Source: Nocardioides sp. QY071 (GTDB lineage Bacteria > Actinomycetota > Actinomycetes > Propionibacteriales > Nocardioidaceae). From it: 64,000 bases of DNA. How positions within the stretch are numbered: position 1 is the first letter of the stretch; each line of letters opens with the position of its first letter. Of the stretch, positions 24,500-31,603 are shown one piece after another. Position numbers and translations under genes: made by a program. A model generated the notes under the pieces. It made no database searches. It was given only the letters and a program-made list of their open reading frames with translations, and was not told where the DNA came from. Where the stretch lies: assembly GCF_029961765.1 (NCBI RefSeq), contig NZ_CP124681.1:4464001-4528000 (forward strand). The letters run 5' to 3'.

Positions 24500-25153
24500 G
24501 TGGAGGACGTGTTCTCCCACTTCGACCTGGTGCTGAAGGCGTTCTGGCTCACTGTGCAGCTCGCCTTCCTCTCCGGGGTCGCGGCGCTGGTCCTGGGCAC
24601 AGCGCTGGCCGCCATGCGGGTCGGGCCGATCGCGGTGCTGCGGTGGGTCGCGGCGACGTACGTGACCCTGGTCCGCAACACACCGCTGCTCGTCATGTGC
24701 GTCTTCGTCTTCTTCGCCGCCCCCAACGTCGGCCTGCTGACCGGCACGCCGTTCCTCATCAAGGGCACCATCGCGGTGAGCCTCTACACCGCACCCTTCG
24801 TCGCCGAGTCCCTGCGCTCCGGCGTCAACGCCGTGCCCCTGGGGCAGGCCGAGGCGGCTCGCGCGATCGGGATGACCTTCGGGCAGAACATGCGCCACGT
24901 CGTGCTGCCCCAGGCGTTCCGGGCCTCGGTCCCGCCGCTGGCGAGCACCCTGATCGCGATGACCAAGAACACCTCCGTGGTCGCTGTGTTCGGTCTGGCC
25001 GAGGCCACCTTCCGGATGCGCTACTTCGTCAACCGCAACGCCGACGACACCATGCTCATCTTCGTGATCTTCGCGATCGGCTACATCGTGCTCGTCGAGC
25101 TGATCTCGCTCGGCGCCGTCGGCCTCGAGCGGCGTTGGAAGGCGGCCCGCTGA
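24500..25153 (+). CDS. gluC: Glutamate ABC transporter permease
   Basis: A 217-residue HisM/GlnP-type permease with about five spans and the EAA loop EAARAIGMTFGQNMRHVVLP that contacts the ATPase. The GTG at 24500 is chosen because AAGGAGG ends 9 nt upstream and because the earlier in-frame codons encode an Arg/Pro-rich, non-membrane stretch. Its TGA overlaps the ATG of gluD by one base (TGATG). Confidence 0.92.
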   Translation: MEDVFSHFDLVLKAFWLTVQLAFLSGVAALVLGTALAAMRVGPIAVLRWVAATYVTLVRNTPLLVMCVFVFFAAPNVGLLTGTPFLIKGTIAVSLYTAPFVAESLRSGVNAVPLGQAEAARAIGMTFGQNMRHVVLPQAFRASVPPLASTLIAMTKNTSVVAVFGLAEATFRMRYFVNRNADDTMLIFVIFAIGYIVLVELISLGAVGLERRWKAAR

Positions 25154-26010
25154 TGTCAGGATCCGTGCTGTACGACGCCCCCGGCCCCCGCACGATCGCC
25201 CGGCACCGCCTCTACACCGCGCTCACCGCGGTCGCCGTGGTCGCGGGGATCGTCGGCCTGGTCCTGTTCCTGGACTCGAAGGGACAGCTGGCCTACAGCA
25301 AGTGGGAGCAGTTCGTCACGCCGAAGTACGTCCGCGCGCTGCTCGTCGACGGCCTGCTGAAGACCTTGCAGATGGCGTTCTCCTCGATCATCGGTGCCGT
25401 GCTCTTCGGCGTCGTGTTCGGCATCGGCAAGCTCTCCGACCACCGGCCGGTGCGCTGGGCCTGCGCACTCGTCGTGGAGTTCTTCCGCGCCGTGCCGGTC
25501 CTGCTGCTGATGATCTTCATCTTCTACACCTGGGGCATCGGCGACGGCTTCGGCCCGTACTGGAGCGTGGTGCTCGCCCTGACGCTCTACAACGGCGCCG
25601 TGCTCGCCGAGGTGTTCCGCGCCGGCGTCCTGGCCGTGCCGAAGGGGCAGGCCGAGGCGGCGTACGCCATCGGCATGCGCAAGACCCAGGTGATGACGCT
25701 GATCCTGCTGCCGCAGGCGGTGAAGATCATGCTGCCCGCGATCATCAGCCAGTGCGTGGTGGCGCTCAAGGACACCAGCCTCGGCTACTACATCGTGGCG
25801 CCGGGCCTCACCTACATCGGCAAGGCGATGTGGACGGAGTTCCCCGGGACCCACTTCCAGACCGCGGTCGTGCTCGCGTTCCTCTACATCTCGGTCAACC
25901 TCGTGCTGACCGTCGTGGCGACGTGGGTCCAGAAGAGGTTCGTCGGCGAGCACAAGCCGCTCGAGGTCGGGATGACCGCGCTCACCACCCAGGCGAGCAC
26001 GGTCCCCTGA
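25153..26010 (+). CDS. gluD: Glutamate ABC transporter permease
   Basis: The second permease, 285 residues. A short cytoplasmic N-terminus and a first span (ALTAVAVVAGIVGLVLFL) precede the BPD transporter domain, which has an EAA-type motif (EAAYAIGMRKTQVMTLILLP). Start and stop codons of gluC and gluD overlap, so translation is coupled. The operon ends here; the DUF4442 gene converges 12 nt away with no clear hairpin between. Confidence 0.92.
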   Translation: MSGSVLYDAPGPRTIARHRLYTALTAVAVVAGIVGLVLFLDSKGQLAYSKWEQFVTPKYVRALLVDGLLKTLQMAFSSIIGAVLFGVVFGIGKLSDHRPVRWACALVVEFFRAVPVLLLMIFIFYTWGIGDGFGPYWSVVLALTLYNGAVLAEVFRAGVLAVPKGQAEAAYAIGMRKTQVMTLILLPQAVKIMLPAIISQCVVALKDTSLGYYIVAPGLTYIGKAMWTEFPGTHFQTAVVLAFLYISVNLVLTVVATWVQKRFVGEHKPLEVGMTALTTQASTVP

Positions 26011-26022
26011 CCGCGGCGGGCG

Positions 26023-26502
26023 TCACTTCTTCTTGCTGGTGACCCACAGGTTGATGGTGCCGTCGATGACGACGGTGCCGTCGGCGAGCTCGCCTCGGAC
26101 GCGCACGGGCAGGTCGCCCTCGGCGGTGTCCCACTGCTCCTGGTCGGTCTCGGCGATGCACGTGACGTCACCGGTGGCCTTGGCCGTGTAGCTCACGGTC
26201 ATGCCCTTGGGGATCCAGCGCTTGCTGCTGGGGATGGTGGCCTCGGCGAGGCCGCCCATCGCCATCTCGAGGCCGTTGCACAGCGCGATCGCGTGGACCG
26301 TGCCGATGTGGTTCTGCACGCTGCGGCGCTTCGGGATGACCACCGAGGCGTAGTTGGGACGCAGCTCGGTCACCCGCGGGTGGATCGTGGCGAAGTACGG
26401 CGCCTTCTGGCTGAACGCGATCGAGAAGACGCGCTTGCCGAGGGTGCCGCCGACCACGGGGAGGTTCGTCGTGGTCTTCCAGAGGCTGTGGACCTGGGTC
26501 AT
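26023..26502 (-). CDS. DUF4442 hotdog-fold protein
   Basis: A 159-residue single hotdog domain of the DUF4442 type. Typical segments are LRPNYASVVIPKRRSVQNHI, GTVHAIALCNGLEMAMGG and MTVSYTAKATGDVTC. The arrangement resembles PaaI/YiiD thioesterases, which hydrolyse acyl-CoA, but the usual catalytic Asp/Glu position holds Glu in NGLEMAMG and the substrate is unknown. A -10 box 7 nt before the ATG marks it as leaderless. Confidence 0.82.
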   Translation of the reverse strand: MTQVHSLWKTTTNLPVVGGTLGKRVFSIAFSQKAPYFATIHPRVTELRPNYASVVIPKRRSVQNHIGTVHAIALCNGLEMAMGGLAEATIPSSKRWIPKGMTVSYTAKATGDVTCIAETDQEQWDTAEGDLPVRVRGELADGTVVIDGTINLWVTSKKK

Positions 26503-26509
26503 GGAACCC

Positions 26510-26515
26510 AGATTA
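26510..26515 (-). promoter_or_regulatory. Leaderless -10 box, DUF4442 gene
   Basis: TAATCT on the minus strand lies 7 nt before the ATG at 26502. Confidence 0.5.
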
Positions 26516-26544
26516 CTCGCCGGTAACCTCTGGGGCGAGCCTCG

Positions 26545-28017
26545 TCAGTGGTTCGTGCCCACGATCACACCGTCGGGTCCGACGCCGACCTTGATCGGCA
26601 GTCCAGGCAGGTCGACCTCGACCGTCACGCCGCGCTCGCCGTCGCCCGGCAGCGTGATCGTCACCGGACCGGCGCAGATCCGGCGGTCGCCGCAGTCGGT
26701 CGGGTTCGGCTTGGTGGTCGGCGGCGTGTCGGTGGGCGGGGTGGCGGGAGACGCCGGCGGGGGCGGCGGGGCGCCGGGAGCGCTGGCGGGTGCGGCCGAC
26801 GGGCTGTCGCTCGTGGCCGGTGGGTCCGCGGGCTTCGGGTCGTCGCTCGGCGCCTGCTTCGCCGTCCCGGGCGCCGGGGCGGGGGACGAGGTCGTGGGCG
26901 CGGGTGCGGCCGGGGTCGGGTCGCTCGAGGCGGGCTCGGCCACGGGCGGGTCGGCCGGGGCGTCGGCCGGGGTCTCCTCCGGCGTGACCGCCGCCGCGGG
27001 GCGCGAGGCCGCCGGGGCGCGGTCGGGCTGGTCGCCACCGAACGCGGCGAAGGCGGCGGCCGCCACGGCGGCCACGGCGACGGCAGCAGCCACGGCCACG
27101 GCCGGACCGCCCACTCCGGACGCGCCCCCCGACGCGCCACCCGATGCGCCACCCGACGCGCCACCGGTGGCACCGCCGCTCGAGGCGGCGCCCGCGGCGG
27201 CGCCACCGGCCGCCGTACCGCCGGCGAGCCAGAGAAGGCCCTTGCCCCCCGCAGGCACGGCGAGCAGCACGATCGGCAGCACGTGGACGGCGAGCTTCTG
27301 GTTGACCTCGTCGACGACGAGGAAGGCACTCTGGCAGGAGGCGCAGCCGTCGAGGTGGGCTCCGAACTTCTGCTCGGCGCGGGCGCCGAGGTCGCCCCGG
27401 GCGTACTGGCTCATCCGGTGGTGGACCCACCTGCACTGCTCACGGGCCGGCTCGGGACCGGCGTGCAGGTCGAGGTAGGCGCGCTTGAGGCCCTCGCGGG
27501 CGCGGTGGGCGAGTGAGGAGACGGCACGCGGCTTGAGGTCCATCAGGGTCGCGACCTCGGCGGGCTTGCGGCCCTCGACCTCGACGTGCCACAGGACCTT
27601 GCGCCAGCTCTCCGGCAGCGTCGCGAGCGCGTCGACGGCGACGGTCTCGTCGAGGCCCTCGACGGCCTGCTCAGGGGTGACCTCGGCGGTCTCGGCCTGC
27701 TCGAAGAGCCACGGCTGGTCGGACGCGACCGACTCGCGCTGCGAGCGCAGGCCGTCGCGGTAGCCGTTGCGGATGGTGACGTGGAGGTAGGAGCGGAAGC
27801 TCGACGTCGGGCCGCCGCCCGCGCTCAGCTGCCCCAGGACCCGCGAGAACGACTCGGCGACGAGCTCCTCGGCGGCGTCGGGACCGACCAGGATCCGGGC
27901 GAGGTGGCGGGCACCGTCGACGTGGTCGCGGTACAGCTCCTCGAACGCACCGGTGTCGCCGGAGCGCACCCGCTCGAGGAGCTCCTCCTCAGGGGTGCGG
28001 GACGCGTCCTCGCCCAT
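26545..28017 (-). CDS. ECF sigma factor with fused zinc-finger, TM and Pro-rich tail
   Basis: A 490-residue multidomain sigma factor. Residues 1-175 are a sigma-70 region 2/region 4 pair (AFEELYRDHVDGARHLARIL, LATLPESWRKVLWHVEVEG). Then comes an anti-sigma-like zinc-finger motif HLDGCASC (HxxxCxxC), a hydrophobic segment (HVLPIVLLAVPAGG), Gly/Ala/Ser repeats, a long Ala-Val segment, a Pro/Ala/Ser/Thr linker of about 110 residues, and a small C-terminal domain ending VGVGPDGVIVGTNH. Having the anti-sigma-like part on the same chain suggests self-regulation at the membrane. The ATG at 28017 has GGAGGATC upstream; an ATG at 28032 is the alternative. Confidence 0.82.
   Translation of the reverse strand: MGEDASRTPEEELLERVRSGDTGAFEELYRDHVDGARHLARILVGPDAAEELVAESFSRVLGQLSAGGGPTSSFRSYLHVTIRNGYRDGLRSQRESVASDQPWLFEQAETAEVTPEQAVEGLDETVAVDALATLPESWRKVLWHVEVEGRKPAEVATLMDLKPRAVSSLAHRAREGLKRAYLDLHAGPEPAREQCRWVHHRMSQYARGDLGARAEQKFGAHLDGCASCQSAFLVVDEVNQKLAVHVLPIVLLAVPAGGKGLLWLAGGTAAGGAAAGAASSGGATGGASGGASGGASGGASGVGGPAVAVAAAVAVAAVAAAAFAAFGGDQPDRAPAASRPAAAVTPEETPADAPADPPVAEPASSDPTPAAPAPTTSSPAPAPGTAKQAPSDDPKPADPPATSDSPSAAPASAPGAPPPPPASPATPPTDTPPTTKPNPTDCGDRRICAGPVTITLPGDGERGVTVEVDLPGLPIKVGVGPDGVIVGTNH
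27119..27166 (-). repeat. 12-bp tandem repeats encoding Gly-Gly-Ala-Ser units
   Basis: Four near-identical 12-bp units, plus degenerate flanking copies, encode GGAS repeats just before the hydrophobic Ala-Val segment of the sigma factor. The number of units is likely to vary between strains. Confidence 0.7.
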
Positions 28018-28208
28018 CCGATCCTCCGCCATCGTTGCGCTGCCTTGTCTCGCGCTCGTCCTGTGTCCAACGATCGAGCGCCTCCGATGATGCAACCGAA
28101 TCCGAAAACTTTCTAACTCGGCGCGAAAACCGCGTGATGTTCGGCTCCGACCTCCGTCCAGTTCAGTGACAGCCCCGGCAGGGACTCGCACCGACCGATC
28201 GGAGAGAG

Positions 28209-29072
28209 ATGAGCACGACGCGCTCGACCGCCGCGCGCGGCAGCCGTCCGCTGCCGCCGGTCGTCCCGCTGCGCCCGCGCTCGCTCGCCCGCCGGGCCGC
28301 CGTACTGCAGGACCACATGCGGGTACGACGCGCGGTCGGCGTCCCCCACGAGGAGCTGTTCCTCGACGTCATCGACGACGCCCTGGCCCGCACTCGTGGC
28401 GTCGCGAGCGAGGACCACGACGTATGGGCCCGCCTGATCGCACTGGTCGAGGAGCACGAGGACATCTCGCACACGCTCCCCGCGTGCGCCGCCACGGCCA
28501 ACCTGGTCGGCCTCGCCCTGTTCGACGGGATCGAGGACCACACCGCGCTCACCGCGCTCGCCGACGAGCTGGGGCACGTCCGGCTCGCCCGGCTCCAGCA
28601 CCGCTACGGCACCGCGCTGGAGACCGACTCCCGGCTCCCGGTGACCACCGCCGCCATGCGCCGGATGCTCGTGCCCGGGGTCGGCCGACGACACCACAGG
28701 CACGCGCGGACGACGGCCTTCGACGCGTTCGACGACACGCGACTGCGTGCCGCGCACGCGTTGCTCGTCCAGGGCGTCGACCGGGCCTGGACCGTGCCGA
28801 TGCTCGACTCCGTCGAGGAGCTCGTCGACATCGTCGCGCACGGAACCATCAACGAGTGGCGCCACCACGTCGCGATGATCATCGCGGACCCGTGGTCGGC
28901 GTACCCGGGCCGGATCATCGACCTCGCTCGCCAGGTCGGTACGACGCACGCCACCGCGGTCGTCACGACCATCGTCGAGATGTGCCGCGACCAGCACCTC
29001 GGAGTCGCCCGGCCGCGGACGCATCCCGCGACCCGGCGCCACCGATACCCGGGCGGCCGCGCCGCCCCTTGA
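28209..29072 (+). CDS. Hypothetical protein divergent from the ECF sigma gene
   Basis: A 287-residue soluble protein, mostly helical and rich in Arg/His/Ala, with no recognised domain. Visible segments are RRAVGVPHEELFLDVIDDAL, VEELVDIVAHGTINEWRHHV and VVTTIVEMCRDQHLGV; it has no signal peptide. GGAGAGAG precedes the ATG. It shares a 190-bp A/T-richer divergent region with the sigma gene and may be one of its targets. The fold hints at a repeat of helical hairpins; function is unknown. Confidence 0.6.
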   Translation: MSTTRSTAARGSRPLPPVVPLRPRSLARRAAVLQDHMRVRRAVGVPHEELFLDVIDDALARTRGVASEDHDVWARLIALVEEHEDISHTLPACAATANLVGLALFDGIEDHTALTALADELGHVRLARLQHRYGTALETDSRLPVTTAAMRRMLVPGVGRRHHRHARTTAFDAFDDTRLRAAHALLVQGVDRAWTVPMLDSVEELVDIVAHGTINEWRHHVAMIIADPWSAYPGRIIDLARQVGTTHATAVVTTIVEMCRDQHLGVARPRTHPATRRHRYPGGRAAP

Positions 29073-29230
29073 GCTGCCGAGGCGGCTGCAGCGCCGATCC
29101 GATCCGGCTGGGGGGCGGGAGGGACGGCGAGGGTCCGAAGCATCTGGGGGGTGCTGCGGGCTCGATGCCCTGACACAGGGACTGCGGTCGCCTCGGCGCA
29201 CCAGCCACAACCACGGTGGGGAGCAACAGT

Positions 29231-29265
29231 CGCCGGGGTTCCCCGGAGGGAGGGGAATCCCGGCG
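29231..29265. terminator. Strong hairpin between convergent genes
   Basis: A 14-bp stem with one G-T wobble (CGCCGGGGTTCCCC at 29231-29244 against 29252-29265) and a 7-nt purine loop lies between the convergent genes ending at 29072 and 29298. It has only a short pyrimidine tail. A bidirectional terminator is likely. Confidence 0.65.
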
Positions 29266-29297
29266 GCTGCCTTTCCTGCTGCTCCGGCCGGGTCGGG

Positions 29298-30083
29298 TCA
29301 GGCAGGGGTGCGGGCGACCACGAAGATCCGGCGGAACGGCAGCACGACACCGTGGCCCTCGTCCGGGTACGCCGCGCGCAGACGCGCCTTGAACTCGTCC
29401 TCGAACCGGCCGCGCAGCTCGGCGGGCAGCGCTTGCAGTGTCGGACGGGCGCCGGTCCCGGACACCCAGGTGAAGACCGGGTCCTCGCCGTGGAGCACGT
29501 GGAGATAGGTCGTCTCCCACGCGTCCACCTCGCAGTCGAGCGCCTGGAGCGCGCGCAGGTAGGCCTCCGCGCGATGGGCGTGCGGGGCGGCGACGCCGGC
29601 CGTGTGGGCGGCGTACGGCGGCTCGGCGGCCAGCTCTGCGCGCAGGGTGTGGCTGGGCTCGTCGTGGTTGCCGGGGACCTGGAAGGCGAGCCAGCCGCCG
29701 GGCCGCACGGCCCCCACGAGAGCCCCCATCAGGTCGAGGTGCTCGGGCAGCCACTGCAGCGTCGCGTTGGAGACGAGGACGTCGACTCCCCCGGGCTCCG
29801 CGACCGCCAACCAGTCGCGCAGGTCGGCCCTGTGGAAAGACACCCGTTCCGAAGCCGAACTGTCGGAGGCCGCGCGGATCATGGCGTCACTGGAGTCGAC
29901 ACCGGTGATCGCCGCCGCCGGCCAGCGATCAGCGAGAAGGGAGGTGAGATTGCCAGGTCCACAACCGAGGTCCACCACGACGTGGGGATCGTCGGCTGCG
30001 ACCCGACCGACGAGGTCGAGGAACGGGCGCCCGCGCTCGTCCGCGTAGGTCAGGTAGCGGTCGGGGTCCCAGGTCAGGCTCAT
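29298..30083 (-). CDS. tam: Trans-aconitate 2-methyltransferase-like protein
   Basis: A 261-residue SAM-dependent methyltransferase. Motif I is VVVDLGCGPGNLTSLL (about 35-50), motif II ITGVDSSDAMI, and motif IV VSNATLQWLPEH. The N-terminus TWDPDRYLTYADERGRPFLD and the NATLQWLP segment match trans-aconitate methyltransferase, which methylates a spontaneous inhibitor of aconitase. The ATG overlaps the upstream hydrolase stop (ATGA), so the two are co-translated. Confidence 0.87.
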   Translation of the reverse strand: MSLTWDPDRYLTYADERGRPFLDLVGRVAADDPHVVVDLGCGPGNLTSLLADRWPAAAITGVDSSDAMIRAASDSSASERVSFHRADLRDWLAVAEPGGVDVLVSNATLQWLPEHLDLMGALVGAVRPGGWLAFQVPGNHDEPSHTLRAELAAEPPYAAHTAGVAAPHAHRAEAYLRALQALDCEVDAWETTYLHVLHGEDPVFTWVSGTGARPTLQALPAELRGRFEDEFKARLRAAYPDEGHGVVLPFRRIFVVARTPA

Positions 30084-30985
30084 GGGCGTGCTCCTTCGCG
30101 CAGATGGTCGAGGATGCGGGCGTTGACGACGTCCGGACGCTCGAGTTGGAGGAAGTGCCCGGCGCCTTCGACGACGGCCACGCGGCTGCCGGCCGGCAGG
30201 CGGTCGCCGATCCGTCCTGCCCAGCGCACGTCGAGGCAGCCGTCGTCGGCTCCGTGCAGGTACAGCAGCGGCACCCGGGGTTCGCGGGTCCAGTCGTGCG
30301 CCAGCGACTGGTACCGCGCCGGGATCTGGCGCAGCCGCCGCTGGGCGCGGTAGTAGCCGATCGCGGCGGCCTTGTGCGCGTCGTCCGGTACGGCGGCCGC
30401 GAGGTGCGCGAGGTCGGCCGTCGCGTCGTAGCCGGGCGACCAGCGCCGCCACAGGTGGGCGACGAGGGCGTCGAAGCGCTCCTCGGGCAGCCGGGGCAGC
30501 TGGTTGAACAGCGTGTACCAGCTCAGCCCGGCCTGGCGCGGCAGGATGCGCAGCCAGCGGCCGAGGTCGTCGCGGCGCGGGTTCATCACCGAGAGAGGAG
30601 GCACGGACAGCGACACGATCGCGCCGAACGGGTTGGCCGGCGAGGCTGCGACCCCGTTGGCGGTGATGGCGCCCCAGTCGTGGCCGACGAGAACGGCGCG
30701 GTCGTCGCCGCCGTGGAGCCGGTGCAGCGCGAGGGCGTCGTGCATGAGGGCAGGGACGTGGTAGCTGCCGTCGGCGGGAATGCCGCTGGGGGCGTAGCCG
30801 CGGGTGAAGGGTGCGAGGACGCGGTAGCCGGCGCGGGCGAGTGCCGGGCCGAGGTGCCGCCAGGTGTGGGCGGTGTCCGGGAAGCCGTGGAGGAGGACGG
30901 CCAGCGGCCGGCCGCGGTCGTCGAGGTCGCCCCAGACCAGACTGGCGAGGGTGACCGGGCCGAGGTCAGCGGTGCGGGATTCCAC
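30080..30985 (-). CDS. Alpha/beta hydrolase (epoxide hydrolase-like)
   Basis: A 301-residue alpha/beta hydrolase. HGFPDTAHTWRHLGP carries the HGxP oxyanion motif and LVGHDWGAITANG the aspartate nucleophile (GHDWG), characteristic of epoxide hydrolases and haloalkane dehalogenases. LYLHGADDGCLD supplies the acid and GAGHFLQLERP the base. The GTG start is leaderless. It heads a two-gene unit with the methyltransferase and is divergent from a MarR regulator that probably controls it. The substrate is unknown. Confidence 0.86.
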   Translation of the reverse strand: MESRTADLGPVTLASLVWGDLDDRGRPLAVLLHGFPDTAHTWRHLGPALARAGYRVLAPFTRGYAPSGIPADGSYHVPALMHDALALHRLHGGDDRAVLVGHDWGAITANGVAASPANPFGAIVSLSVPPLSVMNPRRDDLGRWLRILPRQAGLSWYTLFNQLPRLPEERFDALVAHLWRRWSPGYDATADLAHLAAAVPDDAHKAAAIGYYRAQRRLRQIPARYQSLAHDWTREPRVPLLYLHGADDGCLDVRWAGRIGDRLPAGSRVAVVEGAGHFLQLERPDVVNARILDHLREGARP

Positions 30986-30992
30986 GGGGCCG

Positions 30993-30998
30993 ACCCTA
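30993..30998 (-). promoter_or_regulatory. Leaderless -10 box, hydrolase-tam operon
   Basis: TAGGGT on the minus strand lies 7 nt before the GTG at 30985. The MarR dyad begins 10 nt further upstream, overlapping the expected -35 region. Confidence 0.5.
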
Positions 30999-31008
30999 CG
31001 CTCGATTT

Positions 31009-31024
31009 ATCTTGATATCAAGAT
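31009..31024. promoter_or_regulatory. MarR-type operator
   Basis: ATCTTGATATCAAGAT is a perfect 16-bp palindrome of the classic MarR/OhrR shape. It lies midway between the divergent hydrolase and marR promoters and covers the expected -35 region of both. A MarR dimer bound here would repress both directions. Confidence 0.75.
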
Positions 31025-31039
31025 TCTCGACACGTCGGA

Positions 31040-31045
31040 TATGGT
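31040..31045 (+). promoter_or_regulatory. Leaderless -10 box, marR
   Basis: TATGGT lies 6 nt before the ATG at 31052. Confidence 0.5.
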
Positions 31046-31051
31046 GAGCGC

Positions 31052-31540
31052 ATGCGGGACGAGGTGGACGAGCTGATCGAGGCGTGGGCGCGCGAGCGCA
31101 GCGACCTCGACCTCGGCCCGGTGTCCGTGTTCAGCCGGATCTCCCGGCTGGCCCACCACGTCGACCGGGCCCGGCGGCACGCGTTCACGACGCACGACAT
31201 CGAGTCCTGGGAGTTCGACGTGCTGGCGGCGCTGCGACGCGCGGGCGAGCCGTACGAGCTCTCCCCCGGCCGGCTGCTGCGCGAGACGCTGGTGACGAGC
31301 GGGACGATGACCAACCGGGTCGACCGGCTCACGACCCGCGGGCTGGTCGAGCGGCACCCCGACCCGACCGATCGCCGCGGGGTGCTGGTCCGGCTCACCC
31401 CGGACGGCAAGGACGCCGTCGACGGCGCGTTCGCCGCCCTGCTCGACGCCGAGCGGGAGCTGCTGACCGGGCTCTCGGTCGACGACCAGGCGGACCTCGC
31501 CGGGTTGTTGCGGCGGCTGCTCGTGCCGTTCTCGGGCTGA
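31052..31540 (+). CDS. MarR-family transcriptional regulator
   Basis: A 162-residue winged-helix regulator. ESWEFDVLAALRRAGEPYEL begins the DNA-binding domain, LLRETLVTSGTMTNRVDRLT is the recognition helix, and LVERHPDPTDRRGVLVRLTP is the wing with the DxRxxxxxLT signature. N- and C-terminal helices form the dimer. The palindrome 28 nt upstream is a good autoregulatory operator, shared with the divergent hydrolase-methyltransferase operon. The inducer is unknown. Confidence 0.9.
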   Translation: MRDEVDELIEAWARERSDLDLGPVSVFSRISRLAHHVDRARRHAFTTHDIESWEFDVLAALRRAGEPYELSPGRLLRETLVTSGTMTNRVDRLTTRGLVERHPDPTDRRGVLVRLTPDGKDAVDGAFAALLDAERELLTGLSVDDQADLAGLLRRLLVPFSG

Positions 31541-31603
31541 CGCCCGCTCGATCCGCGGCGACCTCGACAGCCGGCCGCCGGCACGCCTGCCGGCCGAGGC
31601 GGC

